This document shows, in pieces, positions 1 through 9,456 of a DNA stretch of 58,727 nt. Below the pieces are notes generated by a model that saw only the letters and a program-made list of their open reading frames with translations, did no database searches and had not been told where the DNA came from. The DNA comes from Prosthecobacter sp. (GTDB taxonomy: Bacteria; Verrucomicrobiota; Verrucomicrobiia; Verrucomicrobiales; Verrucomicrobiaceae): NCBI GenBank assembly GCA_017853885.1, contig JAFMIR010000025.1, positions 1 to 58,727 on the forward strand, read 5' to 3'. Each line of letters starts with the position of its first letter. Within the stretch, counting starts at the first letter, position 1. The position numbers were made by a program, and so were the translations under genes.

Positions 1-2061
1 CATCTGCACTTTTTACCCGCACTCCGCCTCCTGCGTGCGGTGAGCGGCATTCCGTATGCGGGGGTCCTGCATGGCATCGAGGCCTGGCGGATCACCTCCC
101 GCCTGCGCGCTGAAAGCATGCGACAGGCGGATCGCTTGCTGGCGGTGAGCCAATTCACACGCGATGTGGTGGTTCAGAACCACAGTGTCGATCCCAGACG
201 CATCTCCGTATTTGCGAACACTTACGATGCGGAACGCTTCACTCCGGGGCCGAAGCCTGTGCGCCTTCTGGAAAAGTATGGGCTGCGCCACGACCAACCG
301 GTGTTGCTCACCGTGAGCCGCTTGGCATTGTCGGAACGCTACAAAGGCCATTGGCAAGTGCTCATCGCGTTGAAGCGTCTGCGCGAACGCATCCCGGATT
401 TGCAATACCTCGTGGTCGGCACGGGGGATGAGTTGGCTCATCTTCGTTTGGGGGTGCGCATGATGGGATTGGAGCGAAATGTGGTCTTCGCGGGTTTTGT
501 TTCGGGTGCGGATCTGCCGGATCACTACCGACTGTGCGATGCCTTCATCATGCCTAGCACCAAAGAGGGCTTTGGGATCGTGTTCCTCGAGGCGGCTGCC
601 TGTGGAAAACCGGTGATCGCAGGCTGCCTCGATGGCTCCTATGATGCAGTGGACGGCGGACGGCTGGGCATACTGGTGGATCCGCACCACCCGGGTCAGA
701 TCGCGGAGGCCATCTATGCTGCGCTGACGCGCACGCATCCCAACCGGCTGCTCTTCCAGCCTGCCGCTTTGTCCCAAGCGGTGATGCAAGCTTATGGCTT
801 TGAGGTTTTCCAAAAGCAGCTCAAGAACGAGGTGGAGATTTTGTTGGCGGGTGAAAAAGCATCCACTCCCTCGAAAAGTCCTTCGCGCGAACCTCAAAAA
901 GCGTTGAGTGCCCCTTTGGAGCGGGCGCCGCGCGTGGTGGTACTCACCCAGTTGAACTCGCCCTACCAGGTCGAGTTTTTCAACCAAGTGGCTCAGACCG
1001 CAGAATGCCATCTGGAGGTGATTTACCTGAGCCACCAAGACAAGGCACGGCAGTGGAGCGCACCAGATATCGGTCACTCGCACATCATCCTGTCCGAGAC
1101 GCCGCATCTGCGGAAAAATGCGCTTGAATCCCTCCTCAATGCCGACTTGGCCATCTTCAATTACTATGTAGATGCTTTTGCCTGGGAGGCGATTCGTGTT
1201 CGTGCCGCCACGGGCAAGCCTTGGGTGTTTTGGGGGGAGCGCCCAGGCTTTCTGCAACTCGGCCCCGCTGGCATGTGGTTTCGATATTGGGCGCTCAGAC
1301 CCCTGCATCAAAAGCCAGCGCCGATCTGGGGTGTGGGCGCTTTTGGCATCGAAGGCTACCGCGTGGAGTTCGGTGCCGGGCACAGTTATCACAACATGCC
1401 TTATTACTCCGAGTTGTGGCGATTCGAGAGCGCTGGATCGAGGGAGCCCACCGCGCTGCGAACGGTTCTTTACTCGGGAAGTCTCATTCAGCGCAAAGGA
1501 GCCGATCTGCTGGCTCGCGCGTTTGTCGCGGTGGCGGCGGAGAATCCCATGGCACGGCTATGCATCGTTGGTGATGGTCCCATGCGTGCCGAAATGCAGC
1601 AGATCCTAGCTCCATGCGCTGACCGTGTGGAGTGGGCCGGCTTCCAGCCGTGGAGCAAGCTGCCGGACTTTTATGCCCGCTGCTCAGTGTTCTGTTTTCC
1701 CTCAAGATATGATGGTTGGGGGTTGGCTCTGGTCGAGGCTTTGGCCTCGGGATTGCCGGCCATCGGCACCGATCAAACCGGCTCCGCGATCGATCTCATC
1801 GCCCATCGCCGAAATGGCTGGCTGGTGAAGGCAGATCATTACGAGAGTCTGGTGGATGCGCTGCGGGAAGCCGTGGCCCTGCCGGCGCATCAACTGAGTG
1901 TGATGAGCGAAGCTGCCCGTCGGACGGCTCGCTCTTGCCACTTGGCTGAGGGTGTCCAGAATTTCCTGCGCTCTACGAGAGAAGCGTTCTCGGCTTGGGA
2001 AACGTCGCCAGTTCAGCCAAGGCAAGACGCTCCGCATGCTCGAAAAGCAACATCGGGATAG
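1..2061 (+). CDS. Tandem double GT4 glycosyltransferase, 5' partial
   Basis: The reading frame is open from base 1, and residues before the first possible start (GTG at 40) continue a normal glycosyltransferase N-terminus. The gene therefore begins outside the window; 686 residues are visible. Two GT4-type (GT-B fold) units lie in tandem. The first (about residues 1-275) ends with PSTKEGFGIVFLEAAACGKP, the nucleotide-sugar-binding E-x7-E region. A linker of about 30 residues rich in Ser, Pro and Lys follows. The second unit (about 310-660) carries FPSRYDGWGLALVEALASG and the same E-x7-E spacing. Both units therefore look catalytically competent, which suggests one protein adding two sugars to a lipid-linked or growing surface glycan in the cytoplasm. 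It is the first gene of a + strand glycan cluster, 78 bases before asnB. Acceptor and donor cannot be told from sequence. Confidence 0.85.
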   Translation, partial: HLHFLPALRLLRAVSGIPYAGVLHGIEAWRITSRLRAESMRQADRLLAVSQFTRDVVVQNHSVDPRRISVFANTYDAERFTPGPKPVRLLEKYGLRHDQPVLLTVSRLALSERYKGHWQVLIALKRLRERIPDLQYLVVGTGDELAHLRLGVRMMGLERNVVFAGFVSGADLPDHYRLCDAFIMPSTKEGFGIVFLEAAACGKPVIAGCLDGSYDAVDGGRLGILVDPHHPGQIAEAIYAALTRTHPNRLLFQPAALSQAVMQAYGFEVFQKQLKNEVEILLAGEKASTPSKSPSREPQKALSAPLERAPRVVVLTQLNSPYQVEFFNQVAQTAECHLEVIYLSHQDKARQWSAPDIGHSHIILSETPHLRKNALESLLNADLAIFNYYVDAFAWEAIRVRAATGKPWVFWGERPGFLQLGPAGMWFRYWALRPLHQKPAPIWGVGAFGIEGYRVEFGAGHSYHNMPYYSELWRFESAGSREPTALRTVLYSGSLIQRKGADLLARAFVAVAAENPMARLCIVGDGPMRAEMQQILAPCADRVEWAGFQPWSKLPDFYARCSVFCFPSRYDGWGLALVEALASGLPAIGTDQTGSAIDLIAHRRNGWLVKADHYESLVDALREAVALPAHQLSVMSEAARRTARSCHLAEGVQNFLRSTREAFSAWETSPVQPRQDAPHARKATSG

Positions 2062-2139
2062 TCGCTTGAGGTGACGGTGAACACTCTCACAACAAATGGT
2101 TGTTTATAACAAAAAATCTGATCGTTAAAAGCTACTCAA

Positions 2140-3957
2140 ATGTGCGGAATTGCAGGATTCATTGATGCAGATCATTCGCTGTCGGATGCCGATCGGCGAC
2201 TGACCGCCCTTCAAGTGGCTCTGCGACATCGGGGGCCTGACGATCAGGGCAGTTGGCACTCAGCCTGTGGTGTGGCGCATCTGGCGCACGTGAGACTTTC
2301 CATCCTCGATCTCAGCACCGCAGGGCATCAGCCCATGAGCACAGTGGACGGGCGTTACACCATCACCTTTAATGGAGAAGTTTACAATTTCCGTGAGCTC
2401 CGCGCTGAACTTGAGGCCCAAGGCCACGTCTTTCGCAGCGGAACGGATACCGAGGTTCTTCTGGCGCTTTATGCCAAGCATGGAAAAGACTGCCTGCGGA
2501 AGCTGGATGGGATGTTCGCATTTGCGATTTGGGATGCCGTGGAGCGCACCTGCTTTCTGGCGCGCGACGCTTTTGGCATCAAGCCGCTTTACTACTCGTC
2601 CACTCGTGGCGTCTTTGCCTTCGCATCCGAGTTGCGTGCCCTGCAATCGGCTGGCTTTGCAGGGGCCTCTCTCAATCCACAGTCGTTATGCGGTTACTTT
2701 GAGACCGGGAGTGTGCCGGAACCCGAAACGCTTCTCTCTGACGTGCAGGCCTTGGAAGCGGGAAGCTACCTGCTCTGGAAAAACGGAAACATTCAAAGGG
2801 AACGCTGGTGGCAGATCCGCTTTGACTCTTCTGCGCCGATGTCGAAAAAAGAAGCTGTGGCCACGCTGCGGGAGGCTTTGGTGGAAAGCATGCGCAGGCA
2901 TTTGGTGAGCGATGTTCCTGTGGGTATCTTCCTGAGTGGCGGGATCGATTCGACTGCTCTCGTGGCGCTGGCGCGGCATGTTGGCGTGAAAAATATCGCC
3001 ACATTCTCGATTGGCGTGGATGATCCGGCTCTGGACGAAAGCTCCATGGCGGCGCGCACCGCGGCACACTTCCAGACTCGGCATCATGAGCTGCGCCTCG
3101 ATGCCAATTCGGCGCGTGAGAAATTTGAAAAATTCATCAAACACATCGACCAGCCTAGTATCGATGGCTTCAACACATTCACGATCTCTTCCTACGCCAA
3201 ACAGAATGGATTGAAGGTCGTTCTCAGTGGACTGGGAGGGGACGAACTGTTCGCCGGGTATCCGAGCTTTCAAAAAGTGCCTTCTCTGCTGCGCAGCGCA
3301 CGCTTGCTCGGTCTGTTTCCAGGGCTGACGCATCAAATGGGGATGATGCTTGAGCATCGCACCGATTCGCACCGCATGCGTCGACTTGGAGCTTTTTTGC
3401 AGGGGCCTCTGACCATCGATCGCGCCTACGGTGCCTTTCGTGGTATCTTCTCACGCCGTTCTGCGAGGTTACTGGCCGCCCGCTATGCAGGTGTGCCCTT
3501 GGCAGAGTTTCTTCATGAGCCTATCCGAGGATCGGAAGCTCCGCTGTCTCTAAATGATCGGGACGAAGTAAGCCGCTGTGAGTTGTCCCGCTACATGCGC
3601 CACCAACTTCTCAAAGACAGCGATGTGATGAGCATGACTCATGGTATCGAACTGCGAGTGCCCTTGGTGGATCGAAAGCTGTTTGAGGTTGTTTCTAGAA
3701 TTCCCCCTGAGATTCGTCTTCAGCCCGGCAAGCGGCTGCTTGTTGATGCGATTCCTGAATTGCCAACATGGGTGGTGAACCAAAAGAAAAGGGGGTTTCT
3801 CTTTCCTTATCAGCAGTGGGCCCAATCTACCTGGGGGGCTGTCTTTCAGGAAACCAATGCTCACCTGCCTGTGCGATCACCCACATGGTATCAAACATGG
3901 GCAGTCTTTATGCTCGACCAGTGGATAGAGTCCGCTGGAATGCAGTCTCAATGGTGA
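2140..3957 (+). CDS. asnB: Asparagine synthetase (glutamine-hydrolysing) type amidotransferase
   Basis: The protein has 605 residues and begins Met-Cys-Gly-Ile-Ala-Gly, so Cys2 becomes the N-terminal nucleophile of a class II glutamine amidotransferase domain (about residues 2-190). The synthase domain has the ATP pyrophosphatase P-loop SGGIDST at residues 266-272 and a GLGGDELFAGY motif further on. Length and domain order match AsnB, which makes asparagine from aspartate, ATP and glutamine. Its place between glycosyltransferases is typical of the AsnB paralogues in capsule and O-antigen clusters, which may amidate a sugar acid or another acceptor instead. I see no Shine-Dalgarno sequence before the ATG. 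The family is certain; the true acceptor is inference. Confidence 0.93.
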   Translation: MCGIAGFIDADHSLSDADRRLTALQVALRHRGPDDQGSWHSACGVAHLAHVRLSILDLSTAGHQPMSTVDGRYTITFNGEVYNFRELRAELEAQGHVFRSGTDTEVLLALYAKHGKDCLRKLDGMFAFAIWDAVERTCFLARDAFGIKPLYYSSTRGVFAFASELRALQSAGFAGASLNPQSLCGYFETGSVPEPETLLSDVQALEAGSYLLWKNGNIQRERWWQIRFDSSAPMSKKEAVATLREALVESMRRHLVSDVPVGIFLSGGIDSTALVALARHVGVKNIATFSIGVDDPALDESSMAARTAAHFQTRHHELRLDANSAREKFEKFIKHIDQPSIDGFNTFTISSYAKQNGLKVVLSGLGGDELFAGYPSFQKVPSLLRSARLLGLFPGLTHQMGMMLEHRTDSHRMRRLGAFLQGPLTIDRAYGAFRGIFSRRSARLLAARYAGVPLAEFLHEPIRGSEAPLSLNDRDEVSRCELSRYMRHQLLKDSDVMSMTHGIELRVPLVDRKLFEVVSRIPPEIRLQPGKRLLVDAIPELPTWVVNQKKRGFLFPYQQWAQSTWGAVFQETNAHLPVRSPTWYQTWAVFMLDQWIESAGMQSQW

Positions 3958-3971
3958 CAATGTGTTGATTC

Positions 3972-5144
3972 ATGCGCATTCTGCATGTGATCCCATCTCT
4001 CTCCCGCAGCTCTGGCGGACCGAGCGTGGCCCTTCCGGCTATGGCGAAAGCGCTGGCCGCTAGTCACGTGGAAGTGACTGTCGCCACCACAGATGATGAT
4101 GGATGCGGGCAGCACCTGAGGGGCATCCCTTTGGGCCAAAACCTCCCGCAGGAGGCGTGGGACGTGATTTATTTCCGCAAACAGACTGAATTCTATAAAG
4201 TCAGCCTGCCGCTGCGAGCTTGGCTGCATCATCATGTGAGAGAGTTCGATGCTGTGCATATTCACGCAGTGTTTTCTTTTGCCAGCCTAGCCGCGGGACG
4301 CGCCGCCGCTTCCGCTGGCGTGCCCTACATCGTGAGACCCTTGGGGGTGCTCAATCGTTGGGGAATGGAAAACCGCCGCCGACTCATCAAAAGCCTGTCG
4401 TTTCGCTTTTTGGAGTTACCCATGCTCCAAAAAGCAGCCGCGCTGCACTATACCAGCCACATGGAGAGGCAAGAGGCAGCCCGATTCGATCTTAAAAACC
4501 CCCAGTGTGTGATCCCCATGGGCATCGATCTGACTCCCTTCGATGCCTTGCCTTCTCGCGAAGTGTTTAGCGCACAATTTCCTGAAACTGCGAGCACTCG
4601 GAATCTACTGTTCCTGTCTCGTATCGACGAGAAGAAAGGCATCGATCGGCTTATCACGGCTTTTGCCCGAATCGCGCGTCAACGCCCCGATCTTCGTCTC
4701 GTCGTCTGCGGAGGAGGGCCGGCTGCTCTCGTCGAAAAACTGCGAGCACAAGCCTCCTCACTCGGTGTCGCTAGCCGCGTGACTTGGGCTGGGCAACTCA
4801 GCGGAGAGCTTCGCCTGGCCGCTTTTTCTGCTGCGGAGCTTTTTGTACTTCCTTCGCATTCAGAAAACTTCGGTATCGCTCTCCTTGAGGCGATGGCTGC
4901 GGGGTTGCCATGTCTGTCCACCAATCAGGTGGCACTGGCGGCGGATGCTGCGCAAGACAGTGCCGTCATGCTCACGGAATGTGATCCGATCGCCATTGCC
5001 ACAAAGCTTGAGGAACTGCTCGATTCACCGGACAAGTGCCACCAACTGGCTGAGTCCGCCCGCCTGCTTTCCCGCCGCAATTACTCACTTGCATCCATGG
5101 GCAGGGCTCTCCACGCCCTTTATGGCAATATTCTGAAAAGCTGA
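3972..5144 (+). CDS. GT4 family glycosyltransferase
   Basis: The protein has 390 residues and a GT-B fold. The N-terminal acceptor domain starts MRILHVIPSLSRSSGGPSVA, the usual GT4 opening with a Gly-Gly-x-x-x loop. The C-terminal donor domain has FLSRIDEKKGIDRLI and, near residues 293-315, PSHSENFGIALLEAMAAG with the two conserved glutamates. It should transfer a sugar from a nucleotide donor to a surface-glycan precursor at the cytoplasmic side of the membrane. The gene starts 14 bases after asnB, and one base separates its stop from the next gene, so the three are probably co-transcribed. Donor and linkage are unknown. Confidence 0.9.
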   Translation: MRILHVIPSLSRSSGGPSVALPAMAKALAASHVEVTVATTDDDGCGQHLRGIPLGQNLPQEAWDVIYFRKQTEFYKVSLPLRAWLHHHVREFDAVHIHAVFSFASLAAGRAAASAGVPYIVRPLGVLNRWGMENRRRLIKSLSFRFLELPMLQKAAALHYTSHMERQEAARFDLKNPQCVIPMGIDLTPFDALPSREVFSAQFPETASTRNLLFLSRIDEKKGIDRLITAFARIARQRPDLRLVVCGGGPAALVEKLRAQASSLGVASRVTWAGQLSGELRLAAFSAAELFVLPSHSENFGIALLEAMAAGLPCLSTNQVALAADAAQDSAVMLTECDPIAIATKLEELLDSPDKCHQLAESARLLSRRNYSLASMGRALHALYGNILKS

Positions 5145-5145
5145 A

Positions 5146-5910
5146 GTGAAACTCGATTCCATCACCCCGCTCGTCCTCACCTGGAACGAGGAGCCGAACC
5201 TCCGGCGCTGCCTCGAGCGCTTGCGCTGGGCCCGCGAAGTCATCATTCTAGATAGTGGCAGCACGGATGCGACCGCGGCGATTGCGGCTGATTTTCCGAA
5301 CACGCGACTCATGGTCCGCCCCTTTGACGATCACACCACACAGTGGAATTTCGGTGTCGATGCGACCTGCACGAACTGGGTGCTCTCCCTTGATTGCGAC
5401 TACGTCCTTTGTCCCGGTTTTGAGGATGAACTCTCGAAGCTCGAGGATGTCGCCAGCGATGCGTTTTATGCCTCGTTCCGCTATCTGATCTACGGCAAAC
5501 CCCTCCGCGCCTGTCTATACCCGCCCCGGGCGGTCCTATTCCGCAAAGATCGCTGCCGCTATGTGCCCGATGGTCACACGCAGATCTTGAGTATCCCTGG
5601 CCCTACCACCCATCTCACCACAAAGATTGACCACGATGATCGCAAGCCTCTATCTCGTTGGTTTTCGTCTCAAGACACATACGCCAAACTCGAAGCCGAA
5701 AAGCTGACCACCCTCACGCAGTTGAGCATTCAAGATCGGATTCGCCGCACGATGATCTTAGGCCCCATCGTCATCTTTCTGTACACCCTGCTTGTGCGAC
5801 TCGCCATCCTCGACGGGCCGCATGGCTGGTTCTACGCTCTTCAGCGCACGCTTGCCGAGATCATGCTTTCTCTGCGTTTGCTGGAGAAAAAGATTGGCAA
5901 AGCAAAGTGA
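5146..5910 (+). CDS. GT2 family glycosyltransferase (WaaE/KdtX-like)
   Basis: The protein has 254 residues and starts at GTG, one base after the stop of the preceding glycosyltransferase, which implies translational coupling. A GT-A fold is shown by TPLVLTWNEEPNLRRCLERL near the N-terminus, LDSGSTDATAAIA around residues 35-47, and the metal-binding Asp-Cys-Asp in SLDCDYVL near residues 82-89. The C-terminal quarter holds a hydrophobic stretch (GPIVIFLYTLLVRLAIL) that could anchor the protein to the inner membrane. The short length and this layout match WaaE/KdtX-like GT2 enzymes of lipopolysaccharide or exopolysaccharide synthesis. Substrate is not determinable. Confidence 0.85.
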   Translation: MKLDSITPLVLTWNEEPNLRRCLERLRWAREVIILDSGSTDATAAIAADFPNTRLMVRPFDDHTTQWNFGVDATCTNWVLSLDCDYVLCPGFEDELSKLEDVASDAFYASFRYLIYGKPLRACLYPPRAVLFRKDRCRYVPDGHTQILSIPGPTTHLTTKIDHDDRKPLSRWFSSQDTYAKLEAEKLTTLTQLSIQDRIRRTMILGPIVIFLYTLLVRLAILDGPHGWFYALQRTLAEIMLSLRLLEKKIGKAK

Positions 5911-5961
5911 ATTGACCACAAAGACCGCCTGTCACTCCTAATCCTATTAGCCCAGACAACC

Positions 5962-6954
5962 ATGAGTCGTGTTCAACCTCTAATCACCGTCGCCGGAGCC
6001 GGCGGCTTCATCGGCGGCGCATTGGTGGCGGATCTGAGAGCCAAAGGCCACACGCGGATCCGTGCCATCGATATTAAGCCCTTCGACCATTGGTATCAAA
6101 AGTTTGATGATGTTGAGAGCCATACGCTGGACCTCTCGCTGCTCGATAACTGCCGTATTGCAGCGGAAGGCGCTCACACCATCTACAACCTAGCCGCAGA
6201 CATGGGAGGCATGGGCTTCATCGAGAACAATAAGGCTTTGTGCATGATCACCGTGCTGATCAATACGCATCTGTGCATGGCGGCCAAAGAGGCGGGCGTT
6301 GAACGGTTTTTTTATGCTTCTTCCGCCTGTGTTTACAACGGTGAGAAGCAGAAGGAATACCATATTCCCGCTCTCAAAGAGTCCGATGCCTATCCCGCCC
6401 TGCCCGAGGATGGTTACGGATGGGAAAAACTGTTCTCCGAGCGCATGTGCCGCCACTTCCGTGAGGACTTCGGTCTCAAGACCCGAGTTGCTCGGTATCA
6501 CAATGTGTATGGCCCGCACGGAACGTGGGATGGTGGTCGTGAGAAGGCCCCTGCGGCGGTCTGCCGCAAGGTCGCCTTGGCAAAGATCACCGGCAAGCAT
6601 GAGATCGAAATCTGGGGCACCGGTGACCAGACTCGCAGTTTCATGTACATCACGGACTGCGTTTACGGCACCCAGATGCTTCTTAACAGTGACTTTGCCG
6701 ATCCTATCAACATTGGCAGCGCCGAGATGGTCAGCATCAACCAGCTTGTCGATATCGCCGAGGAGATTGGGAACGTGAAGCTCAAGCGAAGCTACAACTT
6801 GAATGCTCCCAAAGGAGTGAATGGTCGCAGCAGTGACAACACCCTCATCAAGTCCACTTTCAACTGGGAGCCATCCACCCGTCTTCGTGACGGCCTCGAA
6901 CGAACCTACCAGTGGATCTATGACGAGATCAAACGTGGTGCGGTCTCCCGTTGA
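5962..6954 (+). CDS. GDP-mannose 3,5-epimerase homologue (extended SDR)
   Basis: The protein has 330 residues, an N-terminal Rossmann glycine motif (GAGGFIGG, residues 12-19) and the SDR pair Tyr152/Lys156. It closely resembles plant GDP-mannose 3',5'-epimerase, which converts GDP-D-mannose to GDP-L-galactose. The epimerisation acid/base residues known from Arabidopsis GME (Cys145 and Lys217) appear here as Cys123 (SSACVY) and Lys195 (GGREKAPAA). Tyr174/Lys178 map to Tyr152/Lys156, so all four share one offset of 22 residues. Typical GME segments such as NLAADMGGMGF and WGTGDQTRSF are present. It probably supplies a GDP-L-sugar for the neighbouring glycosyltransferases. The family match is strong. 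The exact product (GDP-L-galactose, GDP-L-gulose or another epimer) is inference. Confidence 0.88.
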   Translation: MSRVQPLITVAGAGGFIGGALVADLRAKGHTRIRAIDIKPFDHWYQKFDDVESHTLDLSLLDNCRIAAEGAHTIYNLAADMGGMGFIENNKALCMITVLINTHLCMAAKEAGVERFFYASSACVYNGEKQKEYHIPALKESDAYPALPEDGYGWEKLFSERMCRHFREDFGLKTRVARYHNVYGPHGTWDGGREKAPAAVCRKVALAKITGKHEIEIWGTGDQTRSFMYITDCVYGTQMLLNSDFADPINIGSAEMVSINQLVDIAEEIGNVKLKRSYNLNAPKGVNGRSSDNTLIKSTFNWEPSTRLRDGLERTYQWIYDEIKRGAVSR

Positions 6955-7041
6955 AGGGCCCACCACCTGTTGATTGGTAGAACGAGGTGCTGCACCCTAG
7001 ACTCCAGTGTTCAAAACTGATCTATCCGATGTTCTTGTGAC

Positions 7042-8268
7042 ATGCGTGTCCTACTGATCAATCAGTGCTTTTATCCCGACCCTGTTGCCACAGCGCAGCA
7101 TCTCACGGATCTCGCCGTTGGCCTTGCTGAGGCAGGTCACCGTGTTACGGTACTGGCTTCCAGCCGTGGTTACGATGATCCGATGCGCCGTTTTCCCGTC
7201 CAGGAAATGTGGAATGGCATCGACATCCAGCGCATCTGGACACCCGGCCTCGGCAAGAAAGCTCAATGGCGTCGTCTGGTGGACTTTACCTGCTTCTGGC
7301 TGAATGCCGCCCGCCTTCTGCTTTTGATGCCACGACATGACGTGACCATCTGTCTGACCTCACCACCGCTGATCTCCACGCTTGGCACGGTGGTGGCCAA
7401 GCTGAAGGGTGGCCAAGTGATTCCTTGGGTGATGGATTTGAATCCTGACGAAGCGGTGGCTGCCGGCTGGCTGAAGGAAGGCGGCTTGGTGGAGCGCATG
7501 TTGACGAGGATCCAAAATTGGAGCTTTCAGCAGGCTTCCCGTATTGTCGTTCTCGATCGTTTCATGGCACAGCGTTTGATTCACAAAGGCGTGCATCCGG
7601 ATGTGATTCACACGCAGCCGCCCTGGAGTCATGATCAATCGGTTCGTTTCGACGTGTCCGCCCGCGAGGCATTTCGGGCGGAGCATGGACTGACTGGAAA
7701 GTTTGTGGTGATGTATTCTGGCAATCACAGCCCCTGTCATCCGCTGGATACCGTGTTGGCCGCTGCTGAGTTTTTGAAGCAGGATTCGGCGATTCACTTT
7801 CTCTTTGTGGGTGGTGGCAGCGAATTCAAAAAGGTGCAGATCTTCCAGAAACACAAAGCCCTTTCTAACATCACCACGCTGCCCTACCAACCCATGGCGG
7901 AGCTCTCCGGTTCGCTTTCGAGTGCCGACTTGCACCTCGTAGTGATGGGCGAGCCCTTTGTCGGCATCGTGCATCCCTGCAAGATCTACAATATCCTTTC
8001 TCTCGGCATTCCGCTGTTGTTCATCGGTCCTGAGCAAAGCCACGGTGGTGACCTCTCTCGGCGTCTGGGTGATCCAAGTTATTTTCGTCTGGCACCGCAT
8101 GGAGATGTGGAGCGTGTGGTATCGGAGATTCGCCTAGCACTGCAGCGGGGCTCACAAGCGCCGAACGCTGCCGCCCAAGCACTGGCGGGCGAGTTTTCGC
8201 ATGCTAAGCTGTGCCCACGTTGGGTCGATTGGATCGACAGTTTGGCGAAGGATTCGCGTTCATCATAA
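7042..8268 (+). CDS. GT4 glycosyltransferase, WcaI/WbuB-like
   Basis: The protein has 408 residues. The N-terminus [20 protein letters not shown] and the segment [15 protein letters not shown] are typical of the WcaI/WbuB branch of GT4 enzymes, used in colanic acid and O-antigen synthesis. The donor domain follows from about residue 215 ([20 protein letters not shown]). The usual second-glutamate region is replaced by [20 protein letters not shown], which is normal for this branch. It should act at the cytoplasmic membrane on a lipid-linked acceptor. It sits between the GME and GMD homologues, so a GDP-derived sugar is a reasonable donor guess, but the sequence does not show it. No Shine-Dalgarno sequence precedes the ATG. 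Confidence 0.88.
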   Translation: MRVLLINQCFYPDPVATAQHLTDLAVGLAEAGHRVTVLASSRGYDDPMRRFPVQEMWNGIDIQRIWTPGLGKKAQWRRLVDFTCFWLNAARLLLLMPRHDVTICLTSPPLISTLGTVVAKLKGGQVIPWVMDLNPDEAVAAGWLKEGGLVERMLTRIQNWSFQQASRIVVLDRFMAQRLIHKGVHPDVIHTQPPWSHDQSVRFDVSAREAFRAEHGLTGKFVVMYSGNHSPCHPLDTVLAAAEFLKQDSAIHFLFVGGGSEFKKVQIFQKHKALSNITTLPYQPMAELSGSLSSADLHLVVMGEPFVGIVHPCKIYNILSLGIPLLFIGPEQSHGGDLSRRLGDPSYFRLAPHGDVERVVSEIRLALQRGSQAPNAAAQALAGEFSHAKLCPRWVDWIDSLAKDSRSS

Positions 8269-8323
8269 AATCTGCTCGAAACGAAACCGAAAAGACGCTA
8301 GGCAGACTGCCCAATCCGTTTTC

Positions 8324-9340
8324 ATGAAAAAAGCGCTCATCACAGGCATCACCGGCCAAGACGGCTCCTACCTCGCAGAACTGCTGCTTAAAAAAGGCTA
8401 TGAGGTCCATGGCATCATCCGCCGCTCCTCGACCTTCAATACGTCACGCATCGAACACATTCGCCAGGATTTGCATGCGGACAATGCCCGCATGATTCTG
8501 CATTATGGTGACCTCGCGGATGCGGTGAATCTGGTTAAATTGCTCTATGAGCTCAAGCCCGATGAGATCTATAACCTAGGTGCTCAGTCTCATGTGAAGG
8601 TGTCATTCGACATTCCGGAATACACCGGTGATGTGGATGGATTGGGTGCGGTGCGCATCTTAGAGGCTATTCGCGAAGTGGGGCTGGTGGACAAGACCCG
8701 CTTCTACCAAGCCTCCTCCTCGGAGATGTTTGGCAAGGTACAGGAAGTCCCGCAGACGGAAACGACGCCTTTCTGGCCGCGTTCGCCGTATGGCTGTGCC
8801 AAGGTTTACGCTTACTGGCTCACCGTGAATTACCGGGAAAGCTACGGGCTGCATGCCTCCAACGGCATTCTCTTCAATCACGAGAGCCCCCGCCGTGGCG
8901 AGACTTTTGTCACGCGCAAAATCACCCGTGCCGCCACCCGTATTAAGATGGGGCTGCAAGAAAAACTGTACCTTGGCAACCTCGATGCCAAGCGTGACTG
9001 GGGCTTTGCCGGTGAATACGTTGAAATGATGTGGCTGATGCTTCAGCAGGACAAACCTGATGACTACGTGGTGGCCACCAACGAAACACACAGTGTGCGC
9101 GAGTTCTGCCAAGAGACCTTTGGCCTGCTCGGGCTCGACTGGGAAAAATATGTGGTGCATGATTCCCGTTATGAGCGTCCAGCCGAGGTGGAGCTGCTCA
9201 TTGGCAATCCGGAAAAAGCCCGCCGCCAGCTAGGCTGGGAACCCAAGGTGCGCTTCAAGGACCTCGTCAAAATCATGGTCGATGCCGACCTGGTGCTCGC
9301 CCAGAACGAAGCGCGTGTCAAAGCCGCTCTCGCCAGCTGA
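8324..9340 (+). CDS. gmd: GDP-mannose 4,6-dehydratase
   Basis: The protein has 338 residues. I start it at the ATG at 8324 because [20 protein letters not shown] is the standard GMD N-terminus with the NADP-binding TGxxGxxG motif; an in-frame upstream extension would overlap the preceding gene and matches nothing. It has [12 protein letters not shown], the SSSEMFG segment and the catalytic Tyr156/Lys160 in SPYGCAK, plus [17 protein letters not shown], a GMD hallmark. It converts GDP-D-mannose to GDP-4-keto-6-deoxy-D-mannose, the precursor of GDP-L-fucose, GDP-D-rhamnose and related sugars. No 4-reductase (Fcl or Rmd type) lies in the window. It is the last gene of the glycan cluster and a terminator follows. 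Confidence 0.95.
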   Translation: MKKALITGITGQDGSYLAELLLKKGYEVHGIIRRSSTFNTSRIEHIRQDLHADNARMILHYGDLADAVNLVKLLYELKPDEIYNLGAQSHVKVSFDIPEYTGDVDGLGAVRILEAIREVGLVDKTRFYQASSSEMFGKVQEVPQTETTPFWPRSPYGCAKVYAYWLTVNYRESYGLHASNGILFNHESPRRGETFVTRKITRAATRIKMGLQEKLYLGNLDAKRDWGFAGEYVEMMWLMLQQDKPDDYVVATNETHSVREFCQETFGLLGLDWEKYVVHDSRYERPAEVELLIGNPEKARRQLGWEPKVRFKDLVKIMVDADLVLAQNEARVKAALAS

Positions 9341-9425
9341 GACACGTGAAGCCTCAGTGCGAGGTGCATGGGATTCATGTGCTTGATGGCAACCTGATGG
9401 TCGAAGTCTCTTATCAAAGACTCCC

Positions 9426-9456
9426 AAGGGCCGGAAGATTCTTCCGGCCCTTTTTT
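9426..9456 (+). terminator. Intrinsic terminator after gmd
   Basis: A perfect 10-bp stem (GGGCCGGAAG, 9428-9437, pairing with CTTCCGGCCC, 9441-9450) has a 3-nt loop and six T residues directly after it. Two A residues before the stem can pair with the first T residues. It lies about 85 bases after the gmd stop and is the clearest rho-independent terminator in the window. It ends the glycan cluster. Confidence 0.93.

Noticed and set aside
13..1392. Long antisense open frame (459 codons) opposite the double glycosyltransferase
   Set aside because: It mirrors the coding frame of a clear gene in GC-rich DNA. Its translation is Arg/His-rich without domain features.
6190..6966. 258-codon antisense frame opposite the epimerase gene
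   Set aside because: The sense strand encodes an unmistakable extended SDR enzyme; the antisense frame is a shadow.
8201..8323. N-terminal extension of gmd
   Set aside because: The extension overlaps the previous gene and is not family-like; the standard GMD N-terminus begins at 8324.
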